A DNA stretch of 64,000 nucleotides from Parasalinivibrio latis. GTDB taxonomy: Bacteria; Pseudomonadota; Gammaproteobacteria; Enterobacterales; Vibrionaceae. A program made the position numbers and the translations under genes. The stretch covers positions 744,001 through 808,000 of the forward strand of contig NZ_CP098812.1 in assembly GCF_036825535.1 (NCBI RefSeq), given 5' to 3'. This document shows, one piece after another, positions 43,545 through 52,330 of the stretch (positions are counted from its first letter, which is position 1; every line of letters begins with the position of its first letter). The notes below the pieces were generated by a model. The model did no database searches. It was not told the DNA's origin and worked only from the letters and a program-made list of their open reading frames with translations.

Positions 43545-44930
43545 TTACTTTGCAGCCTCTGCGGTTTCTTTTACTGCATGCGGATTGCGTGTATTTGCGC
43601 CATCGTGAAGGTTGCGCATCAGCAGGGCGTAATCCAGCTCAACATCTTCCGGAACCGGGATATAGACAAAGTGACCATTGCCCTTGGCATCATCAATGGC
43701 TTCGCTCTTGCGGTTTTCCATGGTGTCCAGCTTGAAGACAATGTTGCCCTGAGGCGTCATCAGTTCCATCTCGTCACCGAGAACGAACTTGTTCTTCACT
43801 TCCACTTCCGCCATGCCATCGCGGCGTTTGCCGGTAAACTCACCTACAAACTGCTGGGTGTCTGAAATGGAATAACCGTAGTCGTAGTTCTGGTATTCGC
43901 TGTGAACGTGGCGGCGCAGGAAGCCTTCGGTGTAACCACGGTGAGCCAGGCTTTCCAGCGTGGTCATCAGGGTTTCGTCAAATGACTTGCCGGCAACGGC
44001 GTCGTCGATCGCCTTGCGGTATACCTGGGCGGTACGGGCACAGTAATAGAAGGACTTGGTACGGCCTTCGATTTTCAGCGAGTGCACGCCCATTTTAGTC
44101 AGGCGTTCTACGTGCTGGATGGCACGCAGGTCCTTGGAGTTCATGATGTAGGTGCCATGCTCGTCTTCGAACGCAGCCATCAGTTCACCCGGACGGCGGC
44201 CTTCTTCAAGCAGGACAACTTCGTCAGTTGGCTCGCCCACACCCAGGGTCGGGGTCACTTCCTGGACTTCTACAATCTGGCCGGCTTCGTCTTCTTTGGC
44301 CTCATGGATCTTGTAATCCCATCGGCAGGCATTGGTGCAGGTACCCTGGTTAGGGTCACGCTTGTTGATGTAGCCAGACAGCAGGCAGCGGCCTGAATAA
44401 GCCATACACAGTGCGCCGTGGACGAAGATTTCAATTTCCATATTCGGGCACTGCTCGCGGACTTCTTCGATTTCATCCAGCGACAGCTCGCGTGACAGGA
44501 TCACACGCTCTACACCCTGCTTTTCCCAGAATTTTACGGTTGCCCAGTTAACGGCATTCGCCTGGACAGACAGGTGGATTGCCATTTCCGGGAATGCTTC
44601 ACGCACCATCATGATCAGGCCCGGGTCAGACATAATCAGGGCATCAGGGCCCATGTCAACAACCGGCTTGAGGTCACGAATAAAGGTTTTCAGCTTAGAG
44701 TTGTGGGGTGCGATATTGCAGACCACGTAGAACTTCTTGCCGAGGGCATGGGCCTCATCGATACCGAGTTTCAGGTTCTCGTGGTTGAATTCGTTGTTAC
44801 GTACGCGGAGGCTGTAGCGTGGCTGGCCGGCATAAACGGCATCGGCACCGTAAGCAAACGCGTAGCGCATGTTTTTAAGGCTACCGGCAGGTGACAGCAG
44901 CTCTGGGACAAAAGGGGTAGAGTTCGACAT
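43545..44930 (-). CDS. trhP: U32 family protein TrhP (tRNA 5-hydroxyuridine synthesis)
   Basis: TrhP (formerly YegQ) acts in prephenate-dependent hydroxylation of U34 in certain tRNAs. The start at 44930 gives 461 aa, close to E. coli's 453. It has the U32 features: PELLSPAGSLKNMRYAFAYGADAVYAG at the N-terminus, the IEIFVHGALCMAYSGRCLLS core with conserved Cys residues, and NQGTCTNACRWDY, whose cysteines may hold an Fe-S cluster. The frame extends upstream to 45026 but that part covers two hairpins and has no similarity. It is coupled to yfhL. Confidence 0.92.
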   Translation of the reverse strand: MSNSTPFVPELLSPAGSLKNMRYAFAYGADAVYAGQPRYSLRVRNNEFNHENLKLGIDEAHALGKKFYVVCNIAPHNSKLKTFIRDLKPVVDMGPDALIMSDPGLIMMVREAFPEMAIHLSVQANAVNWATVKFWEKQGVERVILSRELSLDEIEEVREQCPNMEIEIFVHGALCMAYSGRCLLSGYINKRDPNQGTCTNACRWDYKIHEAKEDEAGQIVEVQEVTPTLGVGEPTDEVVLLEEGRRPGELMAAFEDEHGTYIMNSKDLRAIQHVERLTKMGVHSLKIEGRTKSFYYCARTAQVYRKAIDDAVAGKSFDETLMTTLESLAHRGYTEGFLRRHVHSEYQNYDYGYSISDTQQFVGEFTGKRRDGMAEVEVKNKFVLGDEMELMTPQGNIVFKLDTMENRKSEAIDDAKGNGHFVYIPVPEDVELDYALLMRNLHDGANTRNPHAVKETAEAAK

Positions 44931-44951
44931 CTTCACATTATTCCTGTAAGT

Positions 44952-44988
44952 CTGATTGCAAATCAGGCCATACCACCTGGTGGTATGG
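44952..44988 (-). promoter_or_regulatory. Two adjacent perfect hairpins in the trhP leader
   Basis: CCATACCACC-T-GGTGGTATGG (44968-44988, 10-bp arms) is followed on the mRNA by CTGATT-TGC-AATCAG (44966-44952). They end about 22 nt before the trhP start codon. They could be an operator overlapping the promoter or a structured 5' leader. Confidence 0.6.
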
Positions 44989-45170
44989 GGTGGCGCGATT
45001 GTACTGTGAGCCACGCCACAAAACAATCAAGGGGTCACTACCGGCTAAGTTTAGAGGCAGTTAACAAGACAGGGTTGCATAGTTATCTATTGCTTTTATC
45101 AATGTATTCCCTGGAATACACTTGGCTTAATTGTTTGTAATACCAATTTTTTCACAAGAGGAACAACGAT

Positions 45171-46124
45171 ATGGATCCGCTAAAGCTGGTATTGTCTTTG
45201 GTCAATGTGTGGGTGGTGCTGGCTATTTTGATAGTCATTGTACTGCGGGCAGCAGTGAAGTTCGTTCCGCAGAACACGGCTGTTGTTGTTGAGCGCTTTG
45301 GGAAATACAACAAAACGATGGAAGCCGGTCTGAATTTCCTGGTTCCGCTTATTGACCGTGTGGCGTATACCCAGACCCTGAAAGAGCAGGCTTATGACGT
45401 ACCTAGCCAGTCGGCCATTACCCGTGACAATATCTCACTGGTGGTTGATGGCGTGCTTTATATCAAGGTCATTGACCCTTTCAAAGCGAGCTACGGTGTT
45501 GATGACTATATCTTCTCTGTGACCCAATTGGCGCAAACTACCATGCGTAGTGAAGTGGGCAAGCTGGAGCTGGATAAAACCTTTGAAGAGCGTGAAAGCC
45601 TGAATACTGCGATTGTCTCTTCCATAAACGAAGCGTCTGCGCCTTGGGGTGTCCAGGTACTGCGTTATGAAATAAAGGATATTGAACCACCTCGCTCAGT
45701 CCTCGATGCCATGGAACGCCAGATGAAGGCAGAGCGTGAAAAGCGTGCTGTTATTCTGGAATCTGAAGGTAAGCGCCAGTCGGCAGTAAATATTGCTGAG
45801 GGTGAGAAAGCAGCCCAGGTACTGGCAGCGGAAGCAGATAAAGCGGAGCAAATTCTTCGCGCAGAAGGTGAGGCTCAGGCCATTTTGGCCGTTGCCCAGG
45901 CAAAAGCAGAATCACTGGAAGTGGTTGGCCGCGTAGCCGCGACCGATGAAGGCCAGAAGGCGATCCAGTTGGATCTTGCTGGCCAGGCAATTTCTGCCAA
46001 GCAGGCGATTGCAAAAGAGTCTTCTGTGGTGCTCCTGCCGGAAAGCAGTTCCAACGCGTCTTCTATTGTCGCAGAAGCCATGACCATTATTAACCAACTG
46101 AACAAAACTCAGAAAGGAAGCTGA
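45171..46124 (+). CDS. qmcA: SPFH/Band 7 membrane protein QmcA
   Basis: QmcA is a stomatin/flotillin-like inner-membrane scaffold that can interact with FtsH. The 317-aa protein has one N-terminal membrane helix (LVNVWVVLAILIVIVLRA, about 10-27), the SPFH domain beginning VPQNTAVVVERFGKYNKTMEAGLNFLVP, and a long C-terminal coiled coil rich in Ala and Glu (ESEGKRQSAVNIAEGEKAAQ). It is followed after 2 bp by an NfeD-type partner, the classic ybbK-ybbJ pairing. Confidence 0.93.
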   Translation: MDPLKLVLSLVNVWVVLAILIVIVLRAAVKFVPQNTAVVVERFGKYNKTMEAGLNFLVPLIDRVAYTQTLKEQAYDVPSQSAITRDNISLVVDGVLYIKVIDPFKASYGVDDYIFSVTQLAQTTMRSEVGKLELDKTFEERESLNTAIVSSINEASAPWGVQVLRYEIKDIEPPRSVLDAMERQMKAEREKRAVILESEGKRQSAVNIAEGEKAAQVLAAEADKAEQILRAEGEAQAILAVAQAKAESLEVVGRVAATDEGQKAIQLDLAGQAISAKQAIAKESSVVLLPESSSNASSIVAEAMTIINQLNKTQKGS

Positions 46125-46126
46125 AT

Positions 46127-46600
46127 ATGGCAGAAGCCCTGAATATCTCCCCGGCACAGCTGACATTGATTATCGGCATGGTATTGCTGGCGGTAGAAGT
46201 CTGGCTGCTGGGGCTGTCCACTATCGTTTTGCTGGCTCTCGGTGCATCTGCAACCCTGACAGGTTTGCTGTCCATGGCGGGGGTGATCCCGGAAACCATG
46301 ACAGCGCTGGTGGCATCCAGTGGGGTAGGTGCTGGGCTTCTTACGTTGTTTTTGTGGGGGCCAATGAAACGGGCACAAAATGTAAAACGGGAACCGGTAA
46401 ATACCTCCAGTGACTTTATCGGGCTCGAATTCACGCTTTCCTCTCCATTGGAAAAAGGCGTGCCTTCAGCAGTATCTTATTCCGGTATCCAGTGGCAGCT
46501 TGAACTGGCTCAACACTGCCAGGATCTTTCGTTGCATATTGGCGACAAAGTGAAGGTTGTTGGGGTAGAAGTTGGAAAGTTTATTGTCGAAGAAGTGTAA
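46127..46600 (+). CDS. NfeD-like membrane protein (YbbJ type)
   Basis: This 157-aa protein has three or four hydrophobic segments in its first 85 residues (LTLIIGMVLLAVEVWLLGLS, then IVLLALGASATLTGLLS) and a short soluble OB-fold-like domain at the C-terminus (HIGDKVKVVGVEVGKFIVEEV). This is the usual NfeD1b layout without a protease domain. It lies 2 bp downstream of qmcA; NfeD proteins modulate or assemble their SPFH partner. Confidence 0.88.
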   Translation: MAEALNISPAQLTLIIGMVLLAVEVWLLGLSTIVLLALGASATLTGLLSMAGVIPETMTALVASSGVGAGLLTLFLWGPMKRAQNVKREPVNTSSDFIGLEFTLSSPLEKGVPSAVSYSGIQWQLELAQHCQDLSLHIGDKVKVVGVEVGKFIVEEV

Positions 46601-46907
46601 ATGAGGCTAGAATTACGCAGAATTCTAAGCCGATGGCGCGGGGAAGGAATCATCCCCGCTCTCATCTTAGAGACAGAGGTTGCCGTAACTCGCTGATTAA
46701 ATAAAAATTATTCATCAAATTTAATGTTGCATTCAAAATGATCGTTTCCGGGAGCCGGAGCGGTTTTTTTTTATTTTTCCCAGTCGGCTGCGTTCATTCG
46801 TTGCCGGGGTGAAAATTTATAGTGACATTCAAGCTTTGATGTGTGGTTTTTCGGGAGTTTGTGGCATACTGCGCGCACGTTATAAACTAAGCGAACAAAG
46901 TTGAATC
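46601..46907. other. Gap between the nfeD-like gene and fusA, with terminator candidates
   Basis: The gap holds a GC stem GCGGGGA...TCCCCGC around 46637-46661 and a second imperfect hairpin (TTCCGG-GAG-CCGGAG, about 46747-46761) that runs into a 9-T tract at about 46765-46774; the latter is the better terminator candidate. The fusA promoter should lie between there and 46908 (tggcatactg near 46862 resembles an extended -10). No gene is supported. Confidence 0.5.
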
Positions 46908-48995
46908 ATGACTGACTTATCAAAATACAGAAATATCGGTATTTTTGCTCACGTTGACGCGGGTAAAACTACAACTACCGAGCGTATCCTTAAGCTCACT
47001 GGTAAGATCCACAAGATCGGTGACACCCACGACGGTACTTCTACTACTGACTTCATGGAGCAGGAAGCTGAGCGTGGTATCACAATCCAGTCAGCTGCAA
47101 CTACCTGTTTCTGGAATGATCATCGTCTGAATATCATCGATACTCCAGGACACGTTGACTTCACCATCGAAGTATACCGTTCACTGAAAGTTCTGGACGG
47201 CGGTGTTGGTGTATTCTGTGGTTCAGGCGGTGTTGAGCCTCAGTCAGAAACTAACTGGCGTTACGCTGACGAATCACGCGTTTCACGTCTGATCTTCGTA
47301 AACAAGCTGGACCGTATGGGTGCAGACTTCTACCGTGTATGTGACCAGGTTAAGAACGTTCTGGGCGCAACTCCACTGGTAATGACTCTGCCAATCGGCA
47401 TCGAAGATGACTTCAAGGGCGTTGTAGACGTACTGAGCCGTAAAGCATACATCTGGGATGATTCTGGCCTGCCAGAAAACTACTCTGTTGAAGATGTACC
47501 AGCTGAAATGGTTGACGACGTTGAAGCTTACCGCGAGCAGATGATCGAAACTGCCGTTGAGCAAGACGACGAACTGATGATGGCTTACATGGAAGGTGAA
47601 GAGCCTTCTGTAGAAGACATCAAGCGTTGTATCCGTAAGGGTACCCGCGACCTGGCATTCTTCCCAACTTACTGTGGTTCTGCTTATAAGAACAAAGGTA
47701 TCCAGCTGGTTCTGGACGCAGTAGTTGATTACCTGCCATCTCCAACTGAAGTTGACCCACAGCCTCTGACTAACCCAGAAACTGGTGAGCCAACTGGCGA
47801 AGTTGCAACTGTATCTGAAGACGAGCCACTGCGCGCTCTGGCGTTCAAGATCATGGACGACCGCTTCGGTGCCCTGACCTTCATCCGTATCTACTCTGGT
47901 AAGATGAAGAAGGGTGACACCATCCTGAACAGTGCAACTGGTAAGACTGAGCGTATCGGCCGTATGGTTGAGATGCACGCTAACGACCGTAACGAGATCG
48001 ATTCTGCACACGCAGGTGACATCATCGCTGTTGTTGGTATGAAGGCAGTTAAGACTGGTCACACTCTGTGTGATCCTAAGCACGAATGTACTCTGGAACC
48101 AATGATCTTCCCAGAACCAGTAATCTCTATCGCTGTTGCTCCTAAGGACAAGGGCGCTTCTGAGAAGCTGGGTGTTGCACTGGGCAAGATGGTTTCTGAA
48201 GATCCATCATTCCAGGTTGAATCTGACCAGGAAACTGGCGAAACCATCCTGAAAGGTATGGGTGAGCTGCACCTGGACATCAAGGTTGACATCCTGAAGC
48301 GTACACACGGCGTTGAGCTGACTGTAGGTGCTCCACAGGTTGCTTACCGTGAAACTATCACCAAGCCAGTTGAAGACAGCTACACTCACAAGAAGCAGTC
48401 TGGTGGTTCTGGTCAGTTCGGTAAGATCGACTACCGCATCAAGCCAGGCGAGCAAGGCTCAGGCTTCGCGTTCACTTCTTCTGTTGTTGGCGGTAACGTT
48501 CCTAAGGAATTCTGGCCTGCAATCGAAAAAGGCTTCAAGGAAATGATGGAAACTGGTCCTATGGCTGGCTTCCCTGTTCTTGACGTTGAAGTTGAACTGT
48601 TCGACGGTGGCTTCCACGCAGTTGACTCCTCTGCGATCGCGTTTGAAATCGCAGCTAAGGGTGCGTTCCGTCAATCTATGCCTAAGGCCGGCCCACAGCT
48701 GCTTGAGCCTATCATGAAGGTTGACGTGTTCACTCCAGAAGATCACGTTGGTGACGTAATCGGTGACCTTAACCGTCGTCGCGGCATGATCAAAGACCAG
48801 CAAGCTGGTGTTACTGGTGTTCGCATCAAGGGTGATGTACCACTGTCAGAAATGTTCGGTTACATCGGTACCCTGCGTACTATGACTTCTGGTCGTGGTC
48901 AGTTCTCTATGGAGTTCTCACACTACGCACCATGTCCGAACAACGTAGCTGAAAAAGTTATCGCTGAAGTTAAAGAACGTAACGCTGCTAAGTAA
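46908..48995 (+). CDS. fusA2: Elongation factor G, stand-alone second copy (EF-G2)
   Basis: EF-G is the GTPase that drives translocation and ribosome recycling. The 695-aa protein has all five domains: G1 AHVDAGKTT near 14, switch motif [19 protein letters not shown] and [10 protein letters not shown], then domains II-V ending [11 protein letters not shown]. It is not in an rpsL-rpsG-fusA-tuf operon: the neighbours are unrelated and it has its own promoter region and terminator. Vibrionaceae carry such a stand-alone fusA copy (about 695 aa) besides the str-operon copy. Codon use is strongly biased toward highly expressed choices. The division of labour between the two copies is not known from sequence. 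Confidence 0.9.
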   Translation: MTDLSKYRNIGIFAHVDAGKTTTTERILKLTGKIHKIGDTHDGTSTTDFMEQEAERGITIQSAATTCFWNDHRLNIIDTPGHVDFTIEVYRSLKVLDGGVGVFCGSGGVEPQSETNWRYADESRVSRLIFVNKLDRMGADFYRVCDQVKNVLGATPLVMTLPIGIEDDFKGVVDVLSRKAYIWDDSGLPENYSVEDVPAEMVDDVEAYREQMIETAVEQDDELMMAYMEGEEPSVEDIKRCIRKGTRDLAFFPTYCGSAYKNKGIQLVLDAVVDYLPSPTEVDPQPLTNPETGEPTGEVATVSEDEPLRALAFKIMDDRFGALTFIRIYSGKMKKGDTILNSATGKTERIGRMVEMHANDRNEIDSAHAGDIIAVVGMKAVKTGHTLCDPKHECTLEPMIFPEPVISIAVAPKDKGASEKLGVALGKMVSEDPSFQVESDQETGETILKGMGELHLDIKVDILKRTHGVELTVGAPQVAYRETITKPVEDSYTHKKQSGGSGQFGKIDYRIKPGEQGSGFAFTSSVVGGNVPKEFWPAIEKGFKEMMETGPMAGFPVLDVEVELFDGGFHAVDSSAIAFEIAAKGAFRQSMPKAGPQLLEPIMKVDVFTPEDHVGDVIGDLNRRRGMIKDQQAGVTGVRIKGDVPLSEMFGYIGTLRTMTSGRGQFSMEFSHYAPCPNNVAEKVIAEVKERNAAK

Positions 48996-49022
48996 TTTAT
49001 TACTTAACACTACGCTTTAACC

Positions 49023-49052
49023 AAAAACCCGCCGGAAACGGCGGGTTTTTTT
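49023..49052 (+). terminator. fusA2 terminator
   Basis: AAAAACCCGCCG, loop GAAA, CGGCGGGTTTTTTT follows the fusA2 stop by 27 bp. Confidence 0.92.
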
Positions 49053-49054
49053 AT

Positions 49055-49254
49055 GGTTATTCCGGATGCTTAAGCGGAAGGATCTCTTTTGAGAGGTTTA
49101 TGGCCAGTGAAATAACCCGGTTGATATTAAACTCTACAGGTATAACCTGATGCCGTTACAACCGGATGAGTGTTGTCCATCCGAATAACGGTAACCGGGT
49201 ATTGCTTTCTGAACCCTCAAAAATCTACTTTCATTTCCCTGTACGGACACTGTA
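49055..49254. other. Gap between fusA2 and higBA
   Basis: No gene is supported. AACCCGGTT at 49114-49122 and AACCGGGT at 49193-49200 form a distant inverted repeat enclosing a small CCGGATGAGTGTTGTCCATCCG hairpin. This could be a structured RNA or a decayed mobile sequence. Confidence 0.3.
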
Positions 49255-49290
49255 TTGACTAAAAAACAATCATTTCCCATAATGGGAAAT
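49255..49290 (+). promoter_or_regulatory. higBA promoter with overlapping palindromic operator
   Basis: TTGACT (49255-49260), a 17-nt spacer and CATAAT (49278-49283) form a near-consensus sigma-70 promoter. A perfect palindrome ATTTCCCAT-A-ATGGGAAAT (49272-49290) covers the -10 element, the expected position for repression by the HigA antitoxin. Confidence 0.82.
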
Positions 49291-49304
49291 AGAAGGGATT
49301 TGTT

Positions 49305-49604
49305 ATGAGGATTATCTCTCGGGCTACATTGAGAGAGTTTTGGGAAAAATCGGCATACAGAGATGCTGAACAGCCGTTAAAAGCGTGGTTTGATGAGGCA
49401 AAACAGGCAAGTTGGCAATCACCTGCTGATATAAAAGACAAGTATAGAAATGCCAGTTTTGTGGCAAACAACCGTGTGGTTTTCAATATTCACGGAAACA
49501 AGTATCGATTGATCGTTGCAGTGAATTACAAATTTGCCATGTGCTACATTCGTTTTGTCGGCACTCATGCCCAGTATGACAAAATCGATGCTGTCTCCGT
49601 TTAA
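49305..49604 (+). CDS. higB: HigB-type mRNA interferase toxin
   Basis: This 99-aa protein of the HigB/RelE-like superfamily (HigB_toxin type) opens MRIISRATLREFWEKS. It contains ADIKDKYRNASFVANNRVVFNIHGNKYRLIVAVNYKFAMCYIRFVGTHAQYDKI, the core that recurs across this family, with the ending H-x2-YDKI that supplies likely catalytic residues. The toxin gene precedes the antitoxin, as is typical for hig loci. The stop is 10 bp before the higA start. Confidence 0.9.
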   Translation: MRIISRATLREFWEKSAYRDAEQPLKAWFDEAKQASWQSPADIKDKYRNASFVANNRVVFNIHGNKYRLIVAVNYKFAMCYIRFVGTHAQYDKIDAVSV

Positions 49605-49614
49605 GGAAGTGAGT

Positions 49615-49983
49615 ATGTCAATCAAGCCGATAAAAACAGACTTTGAGCACCAGGCTGCTTTGATGCGGATAGAGACTCTTTGGGATGCGGAGCCAGGCAC
49701 ACCAGAAGGGGATGAGCTGGAAGTACTGGGGATTTTGGTTGAGGCGTATGAGGAATCGACGTTCCAGATAGCAGCGCCAGATCCGGTTGAGGCGATAAAA
49801 TTCAGGATGGAGCAACTGGGCTTGGTGGATGCAGATCTGGTGCCTTATCTAGGCCAGCGCAGCCGGGTGAGTGAAGTGCTTAACCGGAAAAGAAGACTCA
49901 CCATCAATATGATCAGAAAGCTTCATAACGGATTGCATATCCCACTTCAGAGCCTTGTTGCGGAATATCAGTTAGTCCGCTGA
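49615..49983 (+). CDS. higA: HigA-type antitoxin (helix-turn-helix)
   Basis: This 122-aa protein has an N-terminal toxin-binding part (MSIKPIKTDFEHQAALMRIETLWDAEPGT) and a C-terminal XRE-like helix-turn-helix (DLVPYLGQRSRVSEVLNRKRRLTINMIRKLHNGLHIP). The ATG at 49615 follows AAGGAAG and is preferred over the frame's upstream ATG at 49534, which lies inside higB. It presumably binds the palindrome at 49272-49290. Confidence 0.9.
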   Translation: MSIKPIKTDFEHQAALMRIETLWDAEPGTPEGDELEVLGILVEAYEESTFQIAAPDPVEAIKFRMEQLGLVDADLVPYLGQRSRVSEVLNRKRRLTINMIRKLHNGLHIPLQSLVAEYQLVR

Positions 49984-50006
49984 ACAAACTTACCAATCTG
50001 TTGAAC

Positions 50007-50029
50007 AAAAGGGCCGTTATGGCCCTTTT
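50007..50029. terminator. Terminator between higA and rdgC
   Basis: AAAAGGGCC, loop GTTAT, GGCCCTTTT in the convergent higA-rdgC gap. Confidence 0.82.
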
Positions 50030-50050
50030 GGAATTTCATTTTTAGGCTGG

Positions 50051-50965
50051 TTAGCCCTGCTGTTTGTCGATGCCGCCGAGCTCTTCAATCAGGTTGTCCA
50101 GGAACGCACCTAGCTCGCCGCACATCAGCGAGAAGTCAGCATCGAAGCGCTGTGCCATGTCTTCGCGGTCGATATCGTCATTCTGGTCACGCAGCTCATC
50201 AGCAAACTTCAGGCGCTTGATGGAGAAATCCTCGCACAGCATAAAGTCGAGACGCTCCTGCCAGTTCATCGCCAGCTTGGTCACCAGCTTTTCCGCTTCA
50301 ATGTGCGCCAGGATTTCATCACTGCCAAGGTCTTGCTTCTTGCAGCGGATGATACCGCCTTCTTCCAGCATCGCTTTCAGTTCTGCTTCGTCAGCAATGG
50401 TGAAGCCTTTTGGGGCATAGCCGGAGCGAACCCACTCGGTCATTGCCAGTTCAACCGGCTTGTCAGTTTCTACCGGTACTACCGGGAGACTGCCGATGGA
50501 TTTACGCAACAGGGCAAGCATATCTTCCGCTTTCTTGAACGAGCTGCCATCTACCACGATCAGGCCGCGTTTTGGCATGATCAGCGCATACATTTTGCTG
50601 TGGCGGCTGAAAGCGCGTGGCAGCAGGTCGATAATGATATCGTCCTTCAAGCCGTTCTTGTCTTTCTTACTCAGCGGCTTGCCTGCTTCTTTCTCCATCG
50701 CTTCCGCTTTGGCATCCAGTGCTTCTTTAACCACAGAAGCCGGCAGGATCTTTTCTTCCTTGCGCGCACAGATCAGGATATTGCCGTCTGCCACATGGGT
50801 GTACATGTCACCCTGTTTGCCCATTGCATGGGACCAGCCGAACTTCTGCTTGTCCTGGCTGCCGCAAGGGGTAAAACGGAACTCTTCCAGCTGCTTTTCC
50901 AGCTGGTCAGCATCAAGGTCGATATCGCGGGTGAAGCGATATACGAGCAAATTCTTAAACCACAT
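50051..50965 (-). CDS. rdgC: Recombination-associated protein RdgC
   Basis: RdgC is a ring-shaped DNA-binding protein that limits RecA activity. The start at 50965 gives 304 aa, close to E. coli's 303, beginning [19 protein letters not shown]; the ATG three bases upstream is an alternative. Internal landmarks are [36 protein letters not shown] and [26 protein letters not shown]. It is divergent from sbcD with 120 bp between them, the usual neighbour in gammaproteobacteria. Confidence 0.95.
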   Translation of the reverse strand: MWFKNLLVYRFTRDIDLDADQLEKQLEEFRFTPCGSQDKQKFGWSHAMGKQGDMYTHVADGNILICARKEEKILPASVVKEALDAKAEAMEKEAGKPLSKKDKNGLKDDIIIDLLPRAFSRHSKMYALIMPKRGLIVVDGSSFKKAEDMLALLRKSIGSLPVVPVETDKPVELAMTEWVRSGYAPKGFTIADEAELKAMLEEGGIIRCKKQDLGSDEILAHIEAEKLVTKLAMNWQERLDFMLCEDFSIKRLKFADELRDQNDDIDREDMAQRFDADFSLMCGELGAFLDNLIEELGGIDKQQG

Positions 50966-51085
50966 CATGGCGAAGCTTTATCCAGTTAAATGAGCGAGGC
51001 GGTTATGGTATTGCATTGCGCGCAGAATGTCGCTCCAATTGGAGTAAAATCAGTCCCGATTCAAATTCATAAAAAAGCGGCATCC

Positions 51086-52330
51086 ATGAAAATCATCCAT
51101 ACCTCAGATTGGCACCTCGGACACCAGCTCCACGGTTATGACCGGGAGTATGAACACCAGGCTTTCCTGGACTGGCTGGCAGAGACTCTGGAGCGCGAGC
51201 AGGCTGATGCACTGCTGGTTTCCGGCGATATTTTTGATACAGCAAACCCGCCGGCATCGGCCTGGCAGATGTTGTACCGTTTCCTGGCCAGAATGGCGAA
51301 AGCCCTGCCTGACATGGATGTGGTGATTACCGGGGGCAACCACGACTCCCCGAGTAAACTGGATGCCCCACACGAGCTGCTCAAAGCCTTTGACCTTCAT
51401 ATGGTCGGCGGTATCCGGCGTTTACCTGACGGCAGCCTGGACATTGAGCGGATGCTGATCCCGGTGTCTGACAAGTCCGGGGAAACGACTGTCTGGGTAA
51501 TGGCAGTGCCGTTCCCGCGATCAAGTGACCTGCGAACCCAGCACCTGGAAGAGGTCGATGACCGTTTGATCGCCGGAGTGCGTGAGCTTTACCGGGAAGT
51601 GTATGAGGCAGCGAAAACCCGGCTTGAACCTGGGCAGGCCTTGGTGGCCATGGGGCACTGTTACATGGCATCTGGCTCGCTTTCGGAAATGTCTGAACGC
51701 CGGATCCTTGGCGGAAACCAGCACGCGCTGCCGGCGGACATTTTCCAGGACGACATCACCTATGTGGCACTGGGTCATCTTCACCTTGCTCAGCAAGTTG
51801 CCAAACAGAGCCGGATCCGCTATTCCGGCTCGCCGATACCGCTCTCCCTGTCTGAGCGCCATTACCATCACCAGGTGTTGAGTGTGGAACTCAACGGCGG
51901 TGAACTGGCTGATGTGCTTTCCCTTGAGATTCCCCGCACGGTCGAACTGATGCGGGTGCCGGAAAAAGCAGCCCCGCTGGATGATGTGCTCAAGGCGCTG
52001 AAATCCCTGAAACTCGAAGAGTTGCCTCGTGAGGAGCAGCCCCTGGTTGAAGTGGCATTGTTGCTTGACCAGCCGCAGCCCATGCTGCGTGAAAAGATCC
52101 TGAAAGCCATCAAGGACAAACCTCTCCGCCTTGCCCGCATTGCCACCCGATACACCTGTGAGGTATCGGATAACCCCATGGAAAACCGCCGGCTGGAAGA
52201 GGTGACACCGGAGCAGGTATTTACCTACGGTTGGCAGCGAAAGTTTGAGGGGGCACCCGATGAGGCGATGATGAAAGCATTTGAACAGTTGATGGTTGAG
52301 GCTGAAACGGCTGAGGAACAAGACGTATGA
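51086..52330 (+). CDS. sbcD: Exonuclease SbcCD, subunit D (Mre11-like)
   Basis: SbcD is the manganese nuclease subunit that opens hairpins and trims DNA ends with SbcC. The ATG at 51086 gives 414 aa beginning MKIIHTSDWHLGHQLHG (metal-binding D and H), followed by ALLVSGDIFDTANPP, VVITGGNHDSPSKLD and YVALGHLHLAQQV. A longer frame from 50990 lacks similarity. It overlaps sbcC by 4 nt (ATGA). Confidence 0.95.
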   Translation: MKIIHTSDWHLGHQLHGYDREYEHQAFLDWLAETLEREQADALLVSGDIFDTANPPASAWQMLYRFLARMAKALPDMDVVITGGNHDSPSKLDAPHELLKAFDLHMVGGIRRLPDGSLDIERMLIPVSDKSGETTVWVMAVPFPRSSDLRTQHLEEVDDRLIAGVRELYREVYEAAKTRLEPGQALVAMGHCYMASGSLSEMSERRILGGNQHALPADIFQDDITYVALGHLHLAQQVAKQSRIRYSGSPIPLSLSERHYHHQVLSVELNGGELADVLSLEIPRTVELMRVPEKAAPLDDVLKALKSLKLEELPREEQPLVEVALLLDQPQPMLREKILKAIKDKPLRLARIATRYTCEVSDNPMENRRLEEVTPEQVFTYGWQRKFEGAPDEAMMKAFEQLMVEAETAEEQDV

